In this document: one piece after another, positions 34,120 through 43,168 of the stretch
How positions within the stretch are numbered: position 1 is the first letter of the stretch
Layout: every line of letters starts with the position of its first letter
Assembly (NCBI RefSeq): GCF_002860205.1
Contig: NZ_PGVB01000005.1
Span: forward strand, 147,236 to 211,235
Origin: Bacillus sp. T33-2
GTDB taxonomy: Bacteria > Bacillota > Bacilli > Bacillales > Cytobacillaceae
Reading direction: 5' to 3'
DNA length: 64,000 bases
Notes under the pieces: generated by a model
What the model was told of the DNA's origin: nothing
Databases searched by the model: none
Seen by the model: the letters and a program-made list of their open reading frames with translations, nothing else
Made by a program: the position numbers and the translations under genes

Positions 34120-34692
34120 CTGCAATGCTTTCATATCATTAATAATCTCATCATAGGGAATCTCATTAAGTCCGCTGTATACTTTCATGATCGTGCCTTT
34201 TTGATCCACGAGATAAAATTTTGTTACATGCGTCACCTGGTCTCCCTCAGCCGGTTTTTGAACAATCCCTTTAAAGGATTTCATCGCCAGCTGTTCGATC
34301 TCCTGCTGTTCATAGCCAGTAAGAAAATTCCAGTTCTTTAAATCGGCGTGAAAACGTCCGGCATATTCCTTGAGCTTTTCCGGGGTATCCACAGCAGGAT
34401 CAACGCTGAATGAAACAAATTCTATATTCTTTAGTTCCTCTTCCTTAACCTTTTCCTGCAGCTTTGCCATATTCGCTGTCATTGGCGGACATACATCTGC
34501 ACAATTAGTAAAGATAAAGTCGGCAACCCATACTTTGCCTTCCAGATCCTTCAACCCAAACGATTGGTTAACTTGATTTGTATAGGAAAAATCACCGACC
34601 GGCCAGTTCAGGGGGTTTTCAATTCCCTTTTGCCCGCATGCCCCCAATACCATTGCAATGGCAGCCAGGACCATCAACCTCCGCATTTTCAC
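34117..34692 (-). CDS. ypmQ: SCO1/SenC family copper chaperone lipoprotein
   Basis: Delivers copper to the CuA site of cytochrome c oxidase. The lipoprotein Cys is Cys19 (LGACG); the copper ligands are Cys64 and Cys68 in FTNCADVCPPM and the His of VTHVTKFYLV near residue 157. The thioredoxin-like fold is complete at 191 residues. Starts at GTG behind AAGGTG. In B. subtilis ypmQ (sco) also stands beside ypmR. Confidence 0.93.
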   Translation of the reverse strand: MKMRRLMVLAAIAMVLGACGQKGIENPLNWPVGDFSYTNQVNQSFGLKDLEGKVWVADFIFTNCADVCPPMTANMAKLQEKVKEEELKNIEFVSFSVDPAVDTPEKLKEYAGRFHADLKNWNFLTGYEQQEIEQLAMKSFKGIVQKPAEGDQVTHVTKFYLVDQKGTIMKVYSGLNEIPYDEIINDMKALQ

Positions 34693-34790
34693 TCAATCAC
34701 CTTCATTCTATTTTTCATCCACGAAACTATTCTAGCAAACGTTTATAAAACTAGGAAGAAAAAGGTGCGGAGCCATGTTTTAATATTGTG

Positions 34791-36407
34791 CTAGCCAGAA
34801 AGAGGCAGATAAATCTGAAAGGTTGTTCCCTCGCCTTTTTTGCTTTTCACTTCTATCCTGCCGCGCATTCTTTCGATGATTTGGTAGCACACCATCAGAC
34901 CCATGCCGGTGCCACGTTCCTTCAAAGAGTAAAAAGCAGTCCCGAGCCGGCTTATCTCATCCTTTGTCATGCCAACTCCAGTATCTTTAATCGAAAATAC
35001 CGCGAATGACCCTGACTTTTCTATCGCAAGGCTTAACGTCCCGCCATCCTTCATTGCTTCAATTCCATTTTTTAAAATATTGATTAAGACTTGTTTCAAT
35101 TCATTAACATTTCCTTTTATTGTAATATCGTCGTTTATTTCTATTTTCAGGTTAATATTTTTAGACATCATCGCGTAAGACGACATCAGGTCCATCACGT
35201 TTTCAGCAAGGTCAGCGCCATCTATGTCTTCAGACTGGTTCAGGTCCGGTTTGGCCAGAGAAAGATAGTCATTAATGATAGTTTCAGCCCTGTTCAATTC
35301 GTCGATCATCAACTTAATATACATGTGTTCTTCGTTGCTCATATGGTCCTTGGCAAGGAATATTTGCAAGAAACCTTTCACTACTGTCATGGGATTTCGG
35401 ATTTCGTGTGCAACAGAGGCGGCCAGCTGGCCTATCGCATTCATTTTTTCTGCCCGCTGAAGCTCCTGCTGGATTTTCGTCCTTTGAAAAATGTCCTCCA
35501 TCCGGTCGATTGCTTGTTCAAATAAGTGGACATGCTCTCCATTTCTGCGGGCCGGGCTAAGCTGGCTGGATGCTGCCGAAAGCCGTTCAAACAAAATGGA
35601 AAGCTGCGTTGTCATCTCGTTGAACCGTCTTGTTAAATCACCCAGATCGGACTCATCATGAACAGGCAATTGTACATTAAAATTACCAGAGGTGACCTCA
35701 TTAATACCCACAAATATATCATCCACTGGCTTAAATACTTTTTTCAGCCCCCATTTAAGAATGATGTAAACAAGTGATGTAATAACCAGCAAAAAAATCA
35801 ATAGCATAAACAGGGTATGAGATTTGTTTCTCTTAATAATTGATGCATCAAGATCAATTCCAAGAACGGCCACAAGTTCCCCGTTTTTATCTTTTATCGG
35901 CGCCAGTGCTGTAATCCATGTTCCAAGATCGTCGCTATAAATATCAGTAGAGTTTATTGTCTTTGTTTTAACAGTTTTGTTGAAAGCATTTAAAAACATC
36001 GGGCCGGCATCATAAAAATCAGGGGGCATGAACTGTCTGTCGCGGTAATTGCCGGACATGGCGAGCATATAAAGCCTGTCATCACGGTATAACTCCGGAA
36101 GCATCAAATACCCGCCAATATGTGAGGAATTTTTTTCATTTAACAGTGTCAGCTGTGCTGTCAGCCTTTCAGCAGCCGGATCGTTATTCTGTTTTATTTC
36201 AGCGGTCAGCTTAACATCTTCCGGGTCGATCACGACACTCCAAAGAGATGCCAGACCCCGCACCCGTTCAATCATCTGATCTTTCAGCTGCTTTGACTGG
36301 AGCAAATAGCTAACCCCGGCAGCGGATATAACCACAAGCGAGGAAATGAAGAAAGAAAACAACAAAATTTTTTTGAAAAGATTCAGGTTTTTGATGTTCC
36401 TGCTCAT
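34791..36407 (-). CDS. Orphan sensor histidine kinase, sporulation-kinase type
   Basis: 538 residues with two membrane segments (about 12-35 and 198-217) around an extracellular sensor of the double-Cache kind, then a HAMP domain (222-275), the phosphoacceptor His334 in SVAHEIRNPMTVVKGFLQ, and the ATP-binding domain (KQVLINILKNGIEAM, DTGVGMT, GTGMGLMVC). The EIRNPMTVVKGF block resembles the KinA-KinD sporulation kinases, and no response regulator is adjacent. Feeding the Spo0F phosphorelay is therefore a reasonable inference; the ligand is unknown. Confidence 0.88.
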   Translation of the reverse strand: MSRNIKNLNLFKKILLFSFFISSLVVISAAGVSYLLQSKQLKDQMIERVRGLASLWSVVIDPEDVKLTAEIKQNNDPAAERLTAQLTLLNEKNSSHIGGYLMLPELYRDDRLYMLAMSGNYRDRQFMPPDFYDAGPMFLNAFNKTVKTKTINSTDIYSDDLGTWITALAPIKDKNGELVAVLGIDLDASIIKRNKSHTLFMLLIFLLVITSLVYIILKWGLKKVFKPVDDIFVGINEVTSGNFNVQLPVHDESDLGDLTRRFNEMTTQLSILFERLSAASSQLSPARRNGEHVHLFEQAIDRMEDIFQRTKIQQELQRAEKMNAIGQLAASVAHEIRNPMTVVKGFLQIFLAKDHMSNEEHMYIKLMIDELNRAETIINDYLSLAKPDLNQSEDIDGADLAENVMDLMSSYAMMSKNINLKIEINDDITIKGNVNELKQVLINILKNGIEAMKDGGTLSLAIEKSGSFAVFSIKDTGVGMTKDEISRLGTAFYSLKERGTGMGLMVCYQIIERMRGRIEVKSKKGEGTTFQIYLPLSG

Positions 36408-36561
36408 AATCCCAGTCCCTTTACTGCATCATTAAATAGCTTTTATTTGTACAATATTCGACATTTGGGAGAAAAGTCCTTTTTATCGAATTGTGCAGGG
36501 GCCTGGAATTTAAGCAGGCTATATTTAAAGCACTCTCATCAAAAGCTTTGATTTCTGCGAA

Positions 36562-36600
36562 AAACAAATAGCACATTATTCACCTGAAAATAATGTGCTA
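36562..36600 (-). terminator. Terminator of the first degV gene
   Basis: Perfect 12-bp stem, arms 36569-36580 and 36589-36600, with TTTGTTTTT in the minus direction. Confidence 0.85.
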
Positions 36601-36641
36601 CTTCCATATCGCGATGTCTTTGTGCGTCTACTCAGCCTGTC

Positions 36642-37484
36642 TCATTCAAAATAATACATGAAACCGATCGCGCCTTCACCTGTATGGGTGCTGATGATCG
36701 GGGTGGTATCTTCAATATCTATTTTGCAGTGCTCGGCAGTTTCCAAAATCGATTCTTTCAGTTTGGCAGCAAGCTCATACCCTTTGGCATGAACGAGGCC
36801 AATACCTTTAACCGTTTTGCCCTTGACGTCCTCAGTGAACTGTTTTGACAAATACTTGACAACCTGGGAGTGGCTTCTTGCTTTAGAGACAGGAGTATAC
36901 TCCCCGCCTTCTAGGGACGCAATCGGCTTGATATTCAGAAGGGAGCCGATCAAGGCCCGTCCTTTTCCAATCCGGCCGCCTTTTACAAGGTTTTCAAGCG
37001 TATCAACAACAACAAATAAGCGAGTCTGTTCACGGATCTCATTAAGCCTCTCGACAATTTCCGCCATGCTTTTGCCCTGGGCAGCCATTTCAGCAGCTTC
37101 TACAACCTGAAACGCCAATGCTTTGGAAATAAAGCGGGAATCTACAACCGTCACGTTAGCTTTGGTCATTGCTGCGGCGCTTTCAGCAGACCGGACTGTG
37201 CCGCTCATGCCACCAGTCATATGTATGGAGAGAACATCAAAGCCTTCATCGGCAAGCTCGTCGTAAATTTTTAAAAATTCTCCGGCTGGTGGCTGTGAGC
37301 TTTTTGGAAGCTCTTCAGAAGCTTTCATTTTCTCCATAAATTCGGCGGGAGATATTTCGACCCTGTCTAAATAAGTTTCCCCGTTCATAGATATCGATAA
37401 TGGAACAACTTTGATACCGTGCTTATTGATTATTTCATCATTAAGGTCAACAGTTGAATCGGTTACAATTTTAATTTTGCTCAA
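36642..37484 (-). CDS. DegV family fatty-acid-binding protein (FakB-like)
   Basis: 280-residue EDD-fold protein: IVTDSTVDLNDE at the N-terminus, the fatty-acid pocket region SSQPPAGEFLKIYDEL and SIHMTGGMSGTVRSAES, and STHTGEGAIGFMYY at the end. Family members bind a fatty acid and present it to a FakA kinase. TTG start behind AGGGATG. A second DegV gene lies at 59147-59995, so specificity may differ between the two. Confidence 0.9.
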   Translation of the reverse strand: MSKIKIVTDSTVDLNDEIINKHGIKVVPLSISMNGETYLDRVEISPAEFMEKMKASEELPKSSQPPAGEFLKIYDELADEGFDVLSIHMTGGMSGTVRSAESAAAMTKANVTVVDSRFISKALAFQVVEAAEMAAQGKSMAEIVERLNEIREQTRLFVVVDTLENLVKGGRIGKGRALIGSLLNIKPIASLEGGEYTPVSKARSHSQVVKYLSKQFTEDVKGKTVKGIGLVHAKGYELAAKLKESILETAEHCKIDIEDTTPIISTHTGEGAIGFMYYFE

Positions 37485-37589
37485 ATGATCACATCCCTAT
37501 AAAACACTCATGTTTGTAATTATAACATTTTACTCTGCTTATTTTAAATGGAAACTACAGAAAACGCTGATAAATTTGCCGATTAACGC

Positions 37590-37622
37590 GAAAAACGCAG
37601 AAAAGCGCCGCGAAATGCGGCC
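37590..37622 (-). terminator. Possible ypmP terminator
   Basis: Five-bp GC-only stem (37607-37611 with 37617-37621) followed in the minus direction by two short T runs. Confidence 0.4.
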
Positions 37623-37633
37623 CTCTGGAAAAA

Positions 37634-37885
37634 TCATGCATTATTTTTCAACTCATTTGATTTAAACACCCGCTCGTAATCAGGCCATTTCAGTACTCGT
37701 TTTAAATAATCCTTAAATGAGTAAAGCTTGCTCGTATGGGTTTCATTGTAAATCAATGTAATAAAAGTTTGCAAACGGACTTGGATCATAAAATAATAAG
37801 GGCTCGCTTCCTCCAATACAGGAATATCCATGATTTTAACCTTCTGTCCAACAACGTTTTTGAACTCCAGGCTTTTGAATAACAA
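37634..37885 (-). CDS. ypmP: YpmP (DUF2535) protein, 83 aa
   Basis: Small protein of the DUF2535 family: LFKSLEFKNVVGQKVKIMDIP, YYFMIQVRLQTFI, SFKDYLKRVLKWPDYE. The function is unknown. The start is a TTG at 37885, which gives the family N-terminus (Met-Leu-Phe-Lys-Ser) and has AGAGG nine bases upstream. In B. subtilis ypmP lies between ilvA and ypmQ; here tat genes and a degV gene are interspersed. Confidence 0.85.
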   Translation of the reverse strand: MLFKSLEFKNVVGQKVKIMDIPVLEEASPYYFMIQVRLQTFITLIYNETHTSKLYSFKDYLKRVLKWPDYERVFKSNELKNNA

Positions 37886-38218
37886 AATATCAATCCTCTT
37901 TTTCACCCGTTTATTATATTATAAACCAGAGCTTGTTCGAAATGTGTCTGTTTGCGCCTGACAAGAAAAAATTTTTGTGAATTTTTAAAAAAGAATGTTG
38001 TTCGTATGGATTACTTGCTTTTTGGCAAGCCAGTGAGGGCGAAAACAGTGACGCAGTGGGATTTGGCGCCCAAAACACCACTGCATATGAAATGCCCGAA
38101 CAAGGACTTCCCTCCCAAAAGCTATCGCTTTCAGTCGTACGATGCTAATGCTGCCGATGCAATCCTTGTCCTGTCCGTCATAATTTAGACGTAAACACAA
38201 TTTACAAATTGTAAAAGT
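37886..38218. other. Gene-poor stretch with a possible repeated element
   Basis: No convincing gene. The centre (about 37985-38185) is richer in GC than its AT-rich flanks and is open in two frames on opposite strands (37952-38188 plus, 37985 upward on the minus strand). Neither product looks like a folded protein. One reading, LHMKCPNKDFPPKSYRFQSY, is one I associate with recurrent spurious bacillus ORFs, so this may be a copy of a dispersed intergenic element. A GGGCG/CGCCC hairpin lies at about 38036-38070. Confidence 0.35.
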
Positions 38219-38248
38219 ACAAAAACCCCCAGATCTAATCTGAAGGTT
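38219..38248 (-). terminator. tatC terminator
   Basis: Eleven-bp stem with two G-T pairs, arms 38224-38234 and 38238-38248, and TTTTT in the minus direction. Confidence 0.75.
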
Positions 38249-38255
38249 GTTAATG

Positions 38256-39017
38256 TCATGCAGTTTCTCCATTGTCATCGTTTGCGAATTGCTCTTCCCA
38301 TTCACGTTCTTTTTTGAGCTTGCGCCTGTAAACAATCTTTGAAAGATTTATGCTTATTTCATAAAGGAACAATAAAGGGATTGTCACCAGAATGTCGGAC
38401 ATGAAATCCGGCGGTGAAATCACCACGGAAATGACGATAAGGACAAAGTACGCGTATTTTCGGATTTTCACGAGCACATACGGATTGATCACACCGAGTG
38501 AAGTGAGGAACATGACCACAACCGGCAGCTCGAAAAGTACTCCAAAAGGAATCGTCATGTGCATGAGGAACCGGAAATATTTTTCCGCTGTAAAATTCGT
38601 CGCCAGCATTTCCCCGCCGAGTTCCACCAGGAAGTTCAGCACGGTCGGAAATATGACAAAATAACCAAAACATAAGCCGACAATAAATAAGATAAATAAA
38701 GCCGGAATATATGATAAAGAGATCTTTCTTTCAAACGGTTTTAACGCAGGCTTTACAAACAGCCAAACCTGGGTGGCCAGCACCGGTATCGTTCCGGCAA
38801 TCGCAATGACTGTAGCCAGCATGAAATAAATCCAGATGATATCGCTTGGACCAAGAACAATCAGTTTTACATCCAGGTCACGCACGAAAAATTTATAAAT
38901 GTCCTCCACATAGACAAATCCGACGATGAAAAACACTAAAAAAGCCAATGCCGAAATAATCAGCCTTTTCCTTAATTCATCTAAGTGGTCCACCAGGTTT
39001 AAGTCTTTATCCTCCAT
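38256..39017 (-). CDS. tatC: Twin-arginine translocase subunit TatC
   Basis: Polytopic receptor of the Tat system that exports folded proteins. LVDHLDELRKRLIIS is the conserved cytoplasmic N-terminus; six membrane segments follow, with FVKPALKPFERK and FGVLFELPVVVMFLTSLGV typical of TatC, and a charged C-terminal tail. The 253-residue length is usual for bacilli. GGGGAG precedes the ATG. The tatA gene lies upstream on the same strand, separated by a hairpin terminator. Confidence 0.96.
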   Translation of the reverse strand: MEDKDLNLVDHLDELRKRLIISALAFLVFFIVGFVYVEDIYKFFVRDLDVKLIVLGPSDIIWIYFMLATVIAIAGTIPVLATQVWLFVKPALKPFERKISLSYIPALFILFIVGLCFGYFVIFPTVLNFLVELGGEMLATNFTAEKYFRFLMHMTIPFGVLFELPVVVMFLTSLGVINPYVLVKIRKYAYFVLIVISVVISPPDFMSDILVTIPLLFLYEISINLSKIVYRRKLKKEREWEEQFANDDNGETA

Positions 39018-39154
39018 ACATCTCCCCTGCCAATTCCCTTTTGTTGCATTAAAAACATTACACGAACCCCCGGCCTGCTATCCGCCCAGATCCCAAATTA
39101 AAAGATGGCCTGATCCGCAGCAGGAGTTCAATTGTTTTTGCGCATTCTAATTGA

Positions 39155-39189
39155 AGAAAAAAGGTGCAAGACCTTTTATCTCACACCTT
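39155..39189 (-). terminator. tatA terminator
   Basis: Ten-bp stem with two G-T pairs, arms 39161-39170 and 39180-39189, and a T-run in the minus direction. It would reduce but not abolish tatC expression from the tatA promoter. Confidence 0.75.
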
Positions 39190-39391
39190 ATTTAATCGCT
39201 TTAGTTGCTTCTTTTTTATCTTCTTCGAATTCTTCCATTACATCGCTTGTCAGCTCGCGGGTTGATTTTTTGAATTCACGAAGCGTCTGCCCGAATGCAC
39301 GGCCAATTTCTGGCAGCTTTTTAGGGCCGAAAATAATTAATGCAAGGACAAGGATTAAAATTAATCCAGGAACTCCGATGTTTGATAACAC
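39188..39391 (-). CDS. tatA: Twin-arginine translocase subunit TatA
   Basis: 67-residue pore-forming Tat component. One membrane segment ([18 protein letters not shown]), the hinge [17 protein letters not shown] with the conserved Phe-Gly, then an amphipathic helix and an acidic tail. GTG start eight bases after AGGGG. It is followed by its own terminator and by tatC, the usual minimal TatA-TatC pair of Gram-positive bacteria. Confidence 0.96.
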   Translation of the reverse strand: MLSNIGVPGLILILVLALIIFGPKKLPEIGRAFGQTLREFKKSTRELTSDVMEEFEEDKKEATKAIK

Positions 39392-39435
39392 TGATCAACA
39401 TCCCCTTTATTTTTTAACTTAATGAATCTACTACG

Positions 39436-39464
39436 ATTATAGTATTTTTATTTGCAGTTTGAAA
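39436..39464 (-). promoter_or_regulatory. Probable sigma-A promoter of tatA
   Basis: On the minus strand TTTCAA (39464-39459), a 17-base spacer and TATAAT (39441-39436), about 45 bases upstream of the tatA start. The -10 is perfect, the -35 weak. Confidence 0.45.
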
Positions 39465-39558
39465 AGCAATGCGGGAAAAATTCATAAGAAATTCACAATC
39501 CGGCCGATTATTTCTACTTTGTGACATTTCTCATTTAATTTTAAAGAATCTTAAATTA

Positions 39559-40824
39559 TTATACCAGCAAATTAAACAGCTGGTTATCCTTATTAAGTTC
39601 CAAAAATGAAAAACCTTTTTTTTCCATTCTCCCAATGAGACGAGAATAATCATTTTTGTCTTTTAATTCGATGCCGACAAGGGCAGGCCCGCTGTCCTTG
39701 TTGTTTTTCTTCGTATATTCGAACCTCGTGATATCATCGTACGGTCCAAGTACGTCATCCAAAAACTCTCTCAAAGCCCCGGCACGCTGTGGAAAATTGA
39801 CGATAAAATAATGGAGCAGCCCTTCATACAGAAGGGAGCGTTCTTTAATCTCCTGCATCCGGCTGATGTCGTTATTTCCTCCGCTGACGATGCACACAAC
39901 TGTCTTTCCTTTAATCTCGTCCTTCATGAACTCCAGGGCTGCTATCGGAAGCGCTCCGGCAGGTTCGGCAACAATAGCGTGTTCATTATATAATTCGAGT
40001 ATGGATGTGCATACTTTTCCCTCGGGAACTACTACAATATCATCCAGCAATTCCCGGCAGATTTCGAAGGTTTTTTCGCCAACGCATTTGACTGCAGCCC
40101 CGTCAATGAAAGTGTCAATCGATTGCAGGGGTGTGACCCTGTTTTGAATGAAGGAAGCTTTCATGGAGGCTGCCCCTGCTGGCTCGACCCCTATCAGCCT
40201 TGTCGCTGGAGAAACGCTTGTTATATATGTGGCGACCCCGGCCATCAGCCCTCCTCCGCCAATGCTTCCCAGTATATAATCCACCGGTGCTTCACTGTCA
40301 TTAATGATTTCGACAGCAACTGTGCCCTGCCCTGAAATGACTGTTTCGTCATCAAATGGATGAATGAAGACGCTGCCTTCTTGTTTCGCACACTCGATCG
40401 CCTCTTGGTAGGAATCGTCAAAAGAGTCGCCTACAAGAATGATATCGACAAATTCCCGGCCAAACATTTCAACCTGGCTCACTTTTTGCCTTGGTGTTGT
40501 TGCAGGCATAAAAATTTTCCCTTTGATGCAAAGCTGCCTGCAGGCAAAAGCCACCCCCTGGGCGTGGTTCCCGGCGCTGGCACAAACGACGCCATTGCCA
40601 AGAGACGCTTCGCGCAGCTTCATGGAATAATAGGCACCTCTCAGCTTAAAGGAACGGACATGCTGCAAATCCTCGCGTTTTAAGTAAACATTACACCCAT
40701 ATTTTTCCGACAGCCGTTCGTTTTTTTGAAGAGGTGTATGGGCCACGATTTCTTTCAGGTGCCTGTGTGCTATTAAAATATCCTCCACCTGCACCCGTCT
40801 TTTTTTCATAGTTTTTTGTTCCAT
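39559..40824 (-). CDS. ilvA: Threonine deaminase (threonine ammonia-lyase)
   Basis: Converts threonine to 2-oxobutyrate, the first step of isoleucine synthesis. The pyridoxal Lys is in VRSFKLRGAYYSM, the phosphate loop is GSIGGGGLMAG, and a single C-terminal regulatory ACT-like domain (HYFIVNFPQRAGALREFLDDV) follows, giving the short 421-residue form usual in bacilli. The ATG at 40824 follows AGGGGAT. A TATAAT box lies about 40 bases upstream on the same strand without a good -35. Confidence 0.95.
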   Translation of the reverse strand: MEQKTMKKRRVQVEDILIAHRHLKEIVAHTPLQKNERLSEKYGCNVYLKREDLQHVRSFKLRGAYYSMKLREASLGNGVVCASAGNHAQGVAFACRQLCIKGKIFMPATTPRQKVSQVEMFGREFVDIILVGDSFDDSYQEAIECAKQEGSVFIHPFDDETVISGQGTVAVEIINDSEAPVDYILGSIGGGGLMAGVATYITSVSPATRLIGVEPAGAASMKASFIQNRVTPLQSIDTFIDGAAVKCVGEKTFEICRELLDDIVVVPEGKVCTSILELYNEHAIVAEPAGALPIAALEFMKDEIKGKTVVCIVSGGNNDISRMQEIKERSLLYEGLLHYFIVNFPQRAGALREFLDDVLGPYDDITRFEYTKKNNKDSGPALVGIELKDKNDYSRLIGRMEKKGFSFLELNKDNQLFNLLV

Positions 40825-40997
40825 ACGATCCCCTCACTTTTATCCGTGTTGTTAATTTGTACATTATAACACGAAATCGAAAAAACCCAGCATATATTTT
40901 TAAATATTTAAACTTTTCAACTTATACCCCGCATAGATACAGGGAAAATGCACATATACTATCATAAATTCACACAATTGTAACAGGGGGATGGAAT

Positions 40998-41225
40998 ATG
41001 GAATTTTCATTGTGCAGCTATGATGGCGCACTCCCAGTGGAAGTGACGCTAGATGAAGACAATGGAAGGTACATGATCCGCAAGAGCGACACTAGCGGGG
41101 AGTTTTTTAACAGCGCAAAAGAATTGATCCTGTGGATAAGGGCAAACTTCAGCGTCGAAGAATTTTGTGTTCCTGAGGAATTCAATGGGATGATGGAAAT
41201 GCTGGCTCAATACGAAATCAAATGA
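40998..41225 (+). CDS. Hypothetical protein, 75 aa
   Basis: Small acidic protein, unrecognised. The N-terminal half is beta-like (LPVEVTLDEDNGRYMIRKS) and the C-terminal half helical (SAKELILWIRANFSVEEF). GGGGGATGG lies just upstream of the ATG. It is divergent from ilvA and convergent with dfrA, sharing a bidirectional terminator with the latter. No function is assigned. Confidence 0.7.
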   Translation: MEFSLCSYDGALPVEVTLDEDNGRYMIRKSDTSGEFFNSAKELILWIRANFSVEEFCVPEEFNGMMEMLAQYEIK

Positions 41226-41247
41226 TGAGTTTCAAAAATATAAACAG

Positions 41248-41275
41248 GAAAGCAGCCGGACTGGGCTGCTTTCTT
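41248..41275. terminator. Bidirectional terminator
   Basis: Ten-bp stem, arms 41248-41257 and 41264-41273, between the + gene ending at 41225 and dfrA (-) ending at 41293. Confidence 0.7.
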
Positions 41276-41292
41276 GTAGTTCCTGTTGAGTT

Positions 41293-41778
41293 TTATTTTC
41301 TCTCATAAATGCAAAAGTAATAATCATAAGGATTTTTGTCATCTTTCGGGCCTTTTTCCTTGGTCACAAGTTTCCACTCATTTTTGTTTATTTCAGGGAA
41401 ATATGTATCCCCCTCAAATTCAGCCTCAATTAAAGTAATGTACATTCGGTCAGCTACGGGTAATGTTAACTTGAAGATTTCTGCCCCGCCGATCACAAAA
41501 ATCTCGTCATCTTTTTTTTCGTCTAATCTTGTAATTTCCTCAACTGAATGGATTACAGTGCACCCTTCTGCAACATAATCTTTATCTCTTGTAATAACGA
41601 TGTTTTCCCTGCCAGGTAATGGACGTCCAATTGATTCATGCGTTTTTCTGCCCATCACGATAGGATGACCCATCGTCACCTGTTTAAAGAATTTTAGATC
41701 CGCTGGCAAGTGCCACGGCAGCTGATTTTCTTTTCCAATAACCAGGTTTTTATCCATGGCAACAATAAATGAAATCAT
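41293..41778 (-). CDS. dfrA: Dihydrofolate reductase
   Basis: Reduces dihydrofolate to tetrahydrofolate with NADPH; needed to recycle the folate oxidised by thymidylate synthase, whose gene lies directly upstream. MISFIVAMDKNLVIGKENQLPWHLPADLKFF-type start (key residues Trp22, Asp27), GRKTHESIGRPLPGR and FVIGGAEIFKL are diagnostic. 161 residues is normal. AAAGG precedes the ATG. Together with thyA it forms an operon. Confidence 0.97.
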   Translation of the reverse strand: MISFIVAMDKNLVIGKENQLPWHLPADLKFFKQVTMGHPIVMGRKTHESIGRPLPGRENIVITRDKDYVAEGCTVIHSVEEITRLDEKKDDEIFVIGGAEIFKLTLPVADRMYITLIEAEFEGDTYFPEINKNEWKLVTKEKGPKDDKNPYDYYFCIYERK

Positions 41779-41848
41779 TTAACCATTCCTTTCCCTTTTA
41801 AAATAACATCCAGGGAATTTACTGCTCTGGACGCTGAACTTAATGTTA

Positions 41849-42805
41849 TTAAACGGCAATTGGGGCTTTAATTGCCGGATGAGGATCGTAGCCCGTAATT
41901 TCAATATCGTCCAGATTGAAATCAAAAACTGATTTTTTCTCGGGATTTAATTTTAATGTTGGAAAAGGACGTGGTTCACGCTCAAGCTGCATCTTAACCT
42001 GGTCGCTATGGTTAAGGTAAATATGCGCGTCCCCGAAAGTATGTACAAATTCACCCACTTGTAACCCGCATTCATGCGCTATTAAATGCGTTAGCAGAGC
42101 ATAGCTGGCTATATTAAAAGGCACACCTAAGAAAATGTCCCCTGAACGTTGATAAAGCTGGCAGCTCAGTTTCCCATCCGCTACATAAAACTGAAATAAA
42201 CTATGGCAGGGCGGCAGTGCCATCCCGGATACTTCCCCAGGATTATAAGCCACTACTAACAGCCTTCTGCTGTCCGGGTTCCGCTTGATTTCTTCTATTA
42301 CATTTTTTAACTGGTCAACCGTCTCTCCGCGGGAAGTCGTCCATTCCCTCCATTGTTTTCCATATACTGGACCCAGTTCGCCGTACTCTTTGGCAAATTC
42401 GTCATCGTCAAGGACTTGTTTTTTGAATTTATCCATTTCTTCTTCATATATCTTTTTAAATTCAGAATCCGTTTGGCTCCTATGGCCAAAATCTGTCATA
42501 TCAGGGCCGGTATAGTCCTTGCTTTCCACCCAGTTTTTGAAAGCCCACTCGTTCCAAATGTTGTTGTTGTGCTGCAATAAGTATCTGATATTCGTATCAC
42601 CTTTAATAAACCATAAAAGCTCACTTGCTACTAATTTGAATGGCACCCGTTTCGTAGTCAATAAGGGGAACCCTTTATTTAAATCAAAACGCATTTGGTA
42701 GCCGAACACTGATACAGTCCCTGTCCCTGTCCTGTCGGCTTTTTTCGTTCCGTTTTCCAATGTATAACGGCACATATCAAGATATTTAAATTCCTGATGA
42801 ACCAA
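41849..42805 (-). CDS. thyA: Thymidylate synthase
   Basis: Makes dTMP from dUMP with methylene-tetrahydrofolate. The active-site Cys is in [45 protein letters not shown] and [16 protein letters not shown] are present. At 318 residues it is the long form, carrying the extra segment (roughly residues 90-140, [20 protein letters not shown]) found in lactobacillus and staphylococcus enzymes but absent from the short 264-residue E. coli type. TTG start behind AAGGGGAAG. Upstream of dfrA. Confidence 0.96.
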   Translation of the reverse strand: MVHQEFKYLDMCRYTLENGTKKADRTGTGTVSVFGYQMRFDLNKGFPLLTTKRVPFKLVASELLWFIKGDTNIRYLLQHNNNIWNEWAFKNWVESKDYTGPDMTDFGHRSQTDSEFKKIYEEEMDKFKKQVLDDDEFAKEYGELGPVYGKQWREWTTSRGETVDQLKNVIEEIKRNPDSRRLLVVAYNPGEVSGMALPPCHSLFQFYVADGKLSCQLYQRSGDIFLGVPFNIASYALLTHLIAHECGLQVGEFVHTFGDAHIYLNHSDQVKMQLEREPRPFPTLKLNPEKKSVFDFNLDDIEITGYDPHPAIKAPIAV

Positions 42806-42979
42806 TGTTTCTTCCCCTTTCTATGTAGGTAGTTTCAAGAAAAGCACCTGATTTCGTCATAAATGTACAAATTTCATTATAACAATGATGATGTAACTTC
42901 GAAATAAAAATAGGGGATATCATTTCTTTTTGAGTAGGCTAAAGCAAACGCTTTGCCAGTCTGATTGTGTCTCTGTTTA
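42806..42979. other. Region upstream of thyA
   Basis: No gene seen. It should hold the thyA promoter; on the minus strand a TATAAT box lies at about 42880-42885 with a poor -35. The rest is AT-rich. Confidence 0.4.
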
Positions 42980-43122
42980 GGACAGGTCATGCAGAAAAAA
43001 ATCGGCATCTGGTCTGAATGGTGGCCTCATTCGGACAGGGCCAGGAGAATAAAACCGGATCCTGTCAGAATCCATGCCCTATTCGGACCAGGTCAGGAGA
43101 AACAATTGGATCCTGTCTGAAC
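42980..43122. repeat. Three diverged copies of a 52-53-bp hairpin repeat
   Basis: Copies anchored at GGACAG/GGACCAGG begin at 42980, 43033 and 43085, 53 and 52 bp apart. Copies 2 and 3 have arms TTCGGACAGG and CCTGTC-x-GAA around about 20 bases, so each can fold as a hairpin; copy 1 is more decayed. No open frame crosses the array. The period equals that of the array at 5690-6045, though the sequences differ. Confidence 0.8.
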
Positions 43123-43126
43123 ATTA

Positions 43127-43157
43127 AACAAAAAACGGCACCCAACAAGGAGTGCCG
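43127..43157 (-). terminator. Terminator of the lethal-factor-like protease gene
   Basis: Six-bp GC-rich stem, arms 43136-43141 and 43152-43157, followed in the minus direction by TTTTTTG. Confidence 0.75.
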
Positions 43158-43168
43158 CACAACATTAT

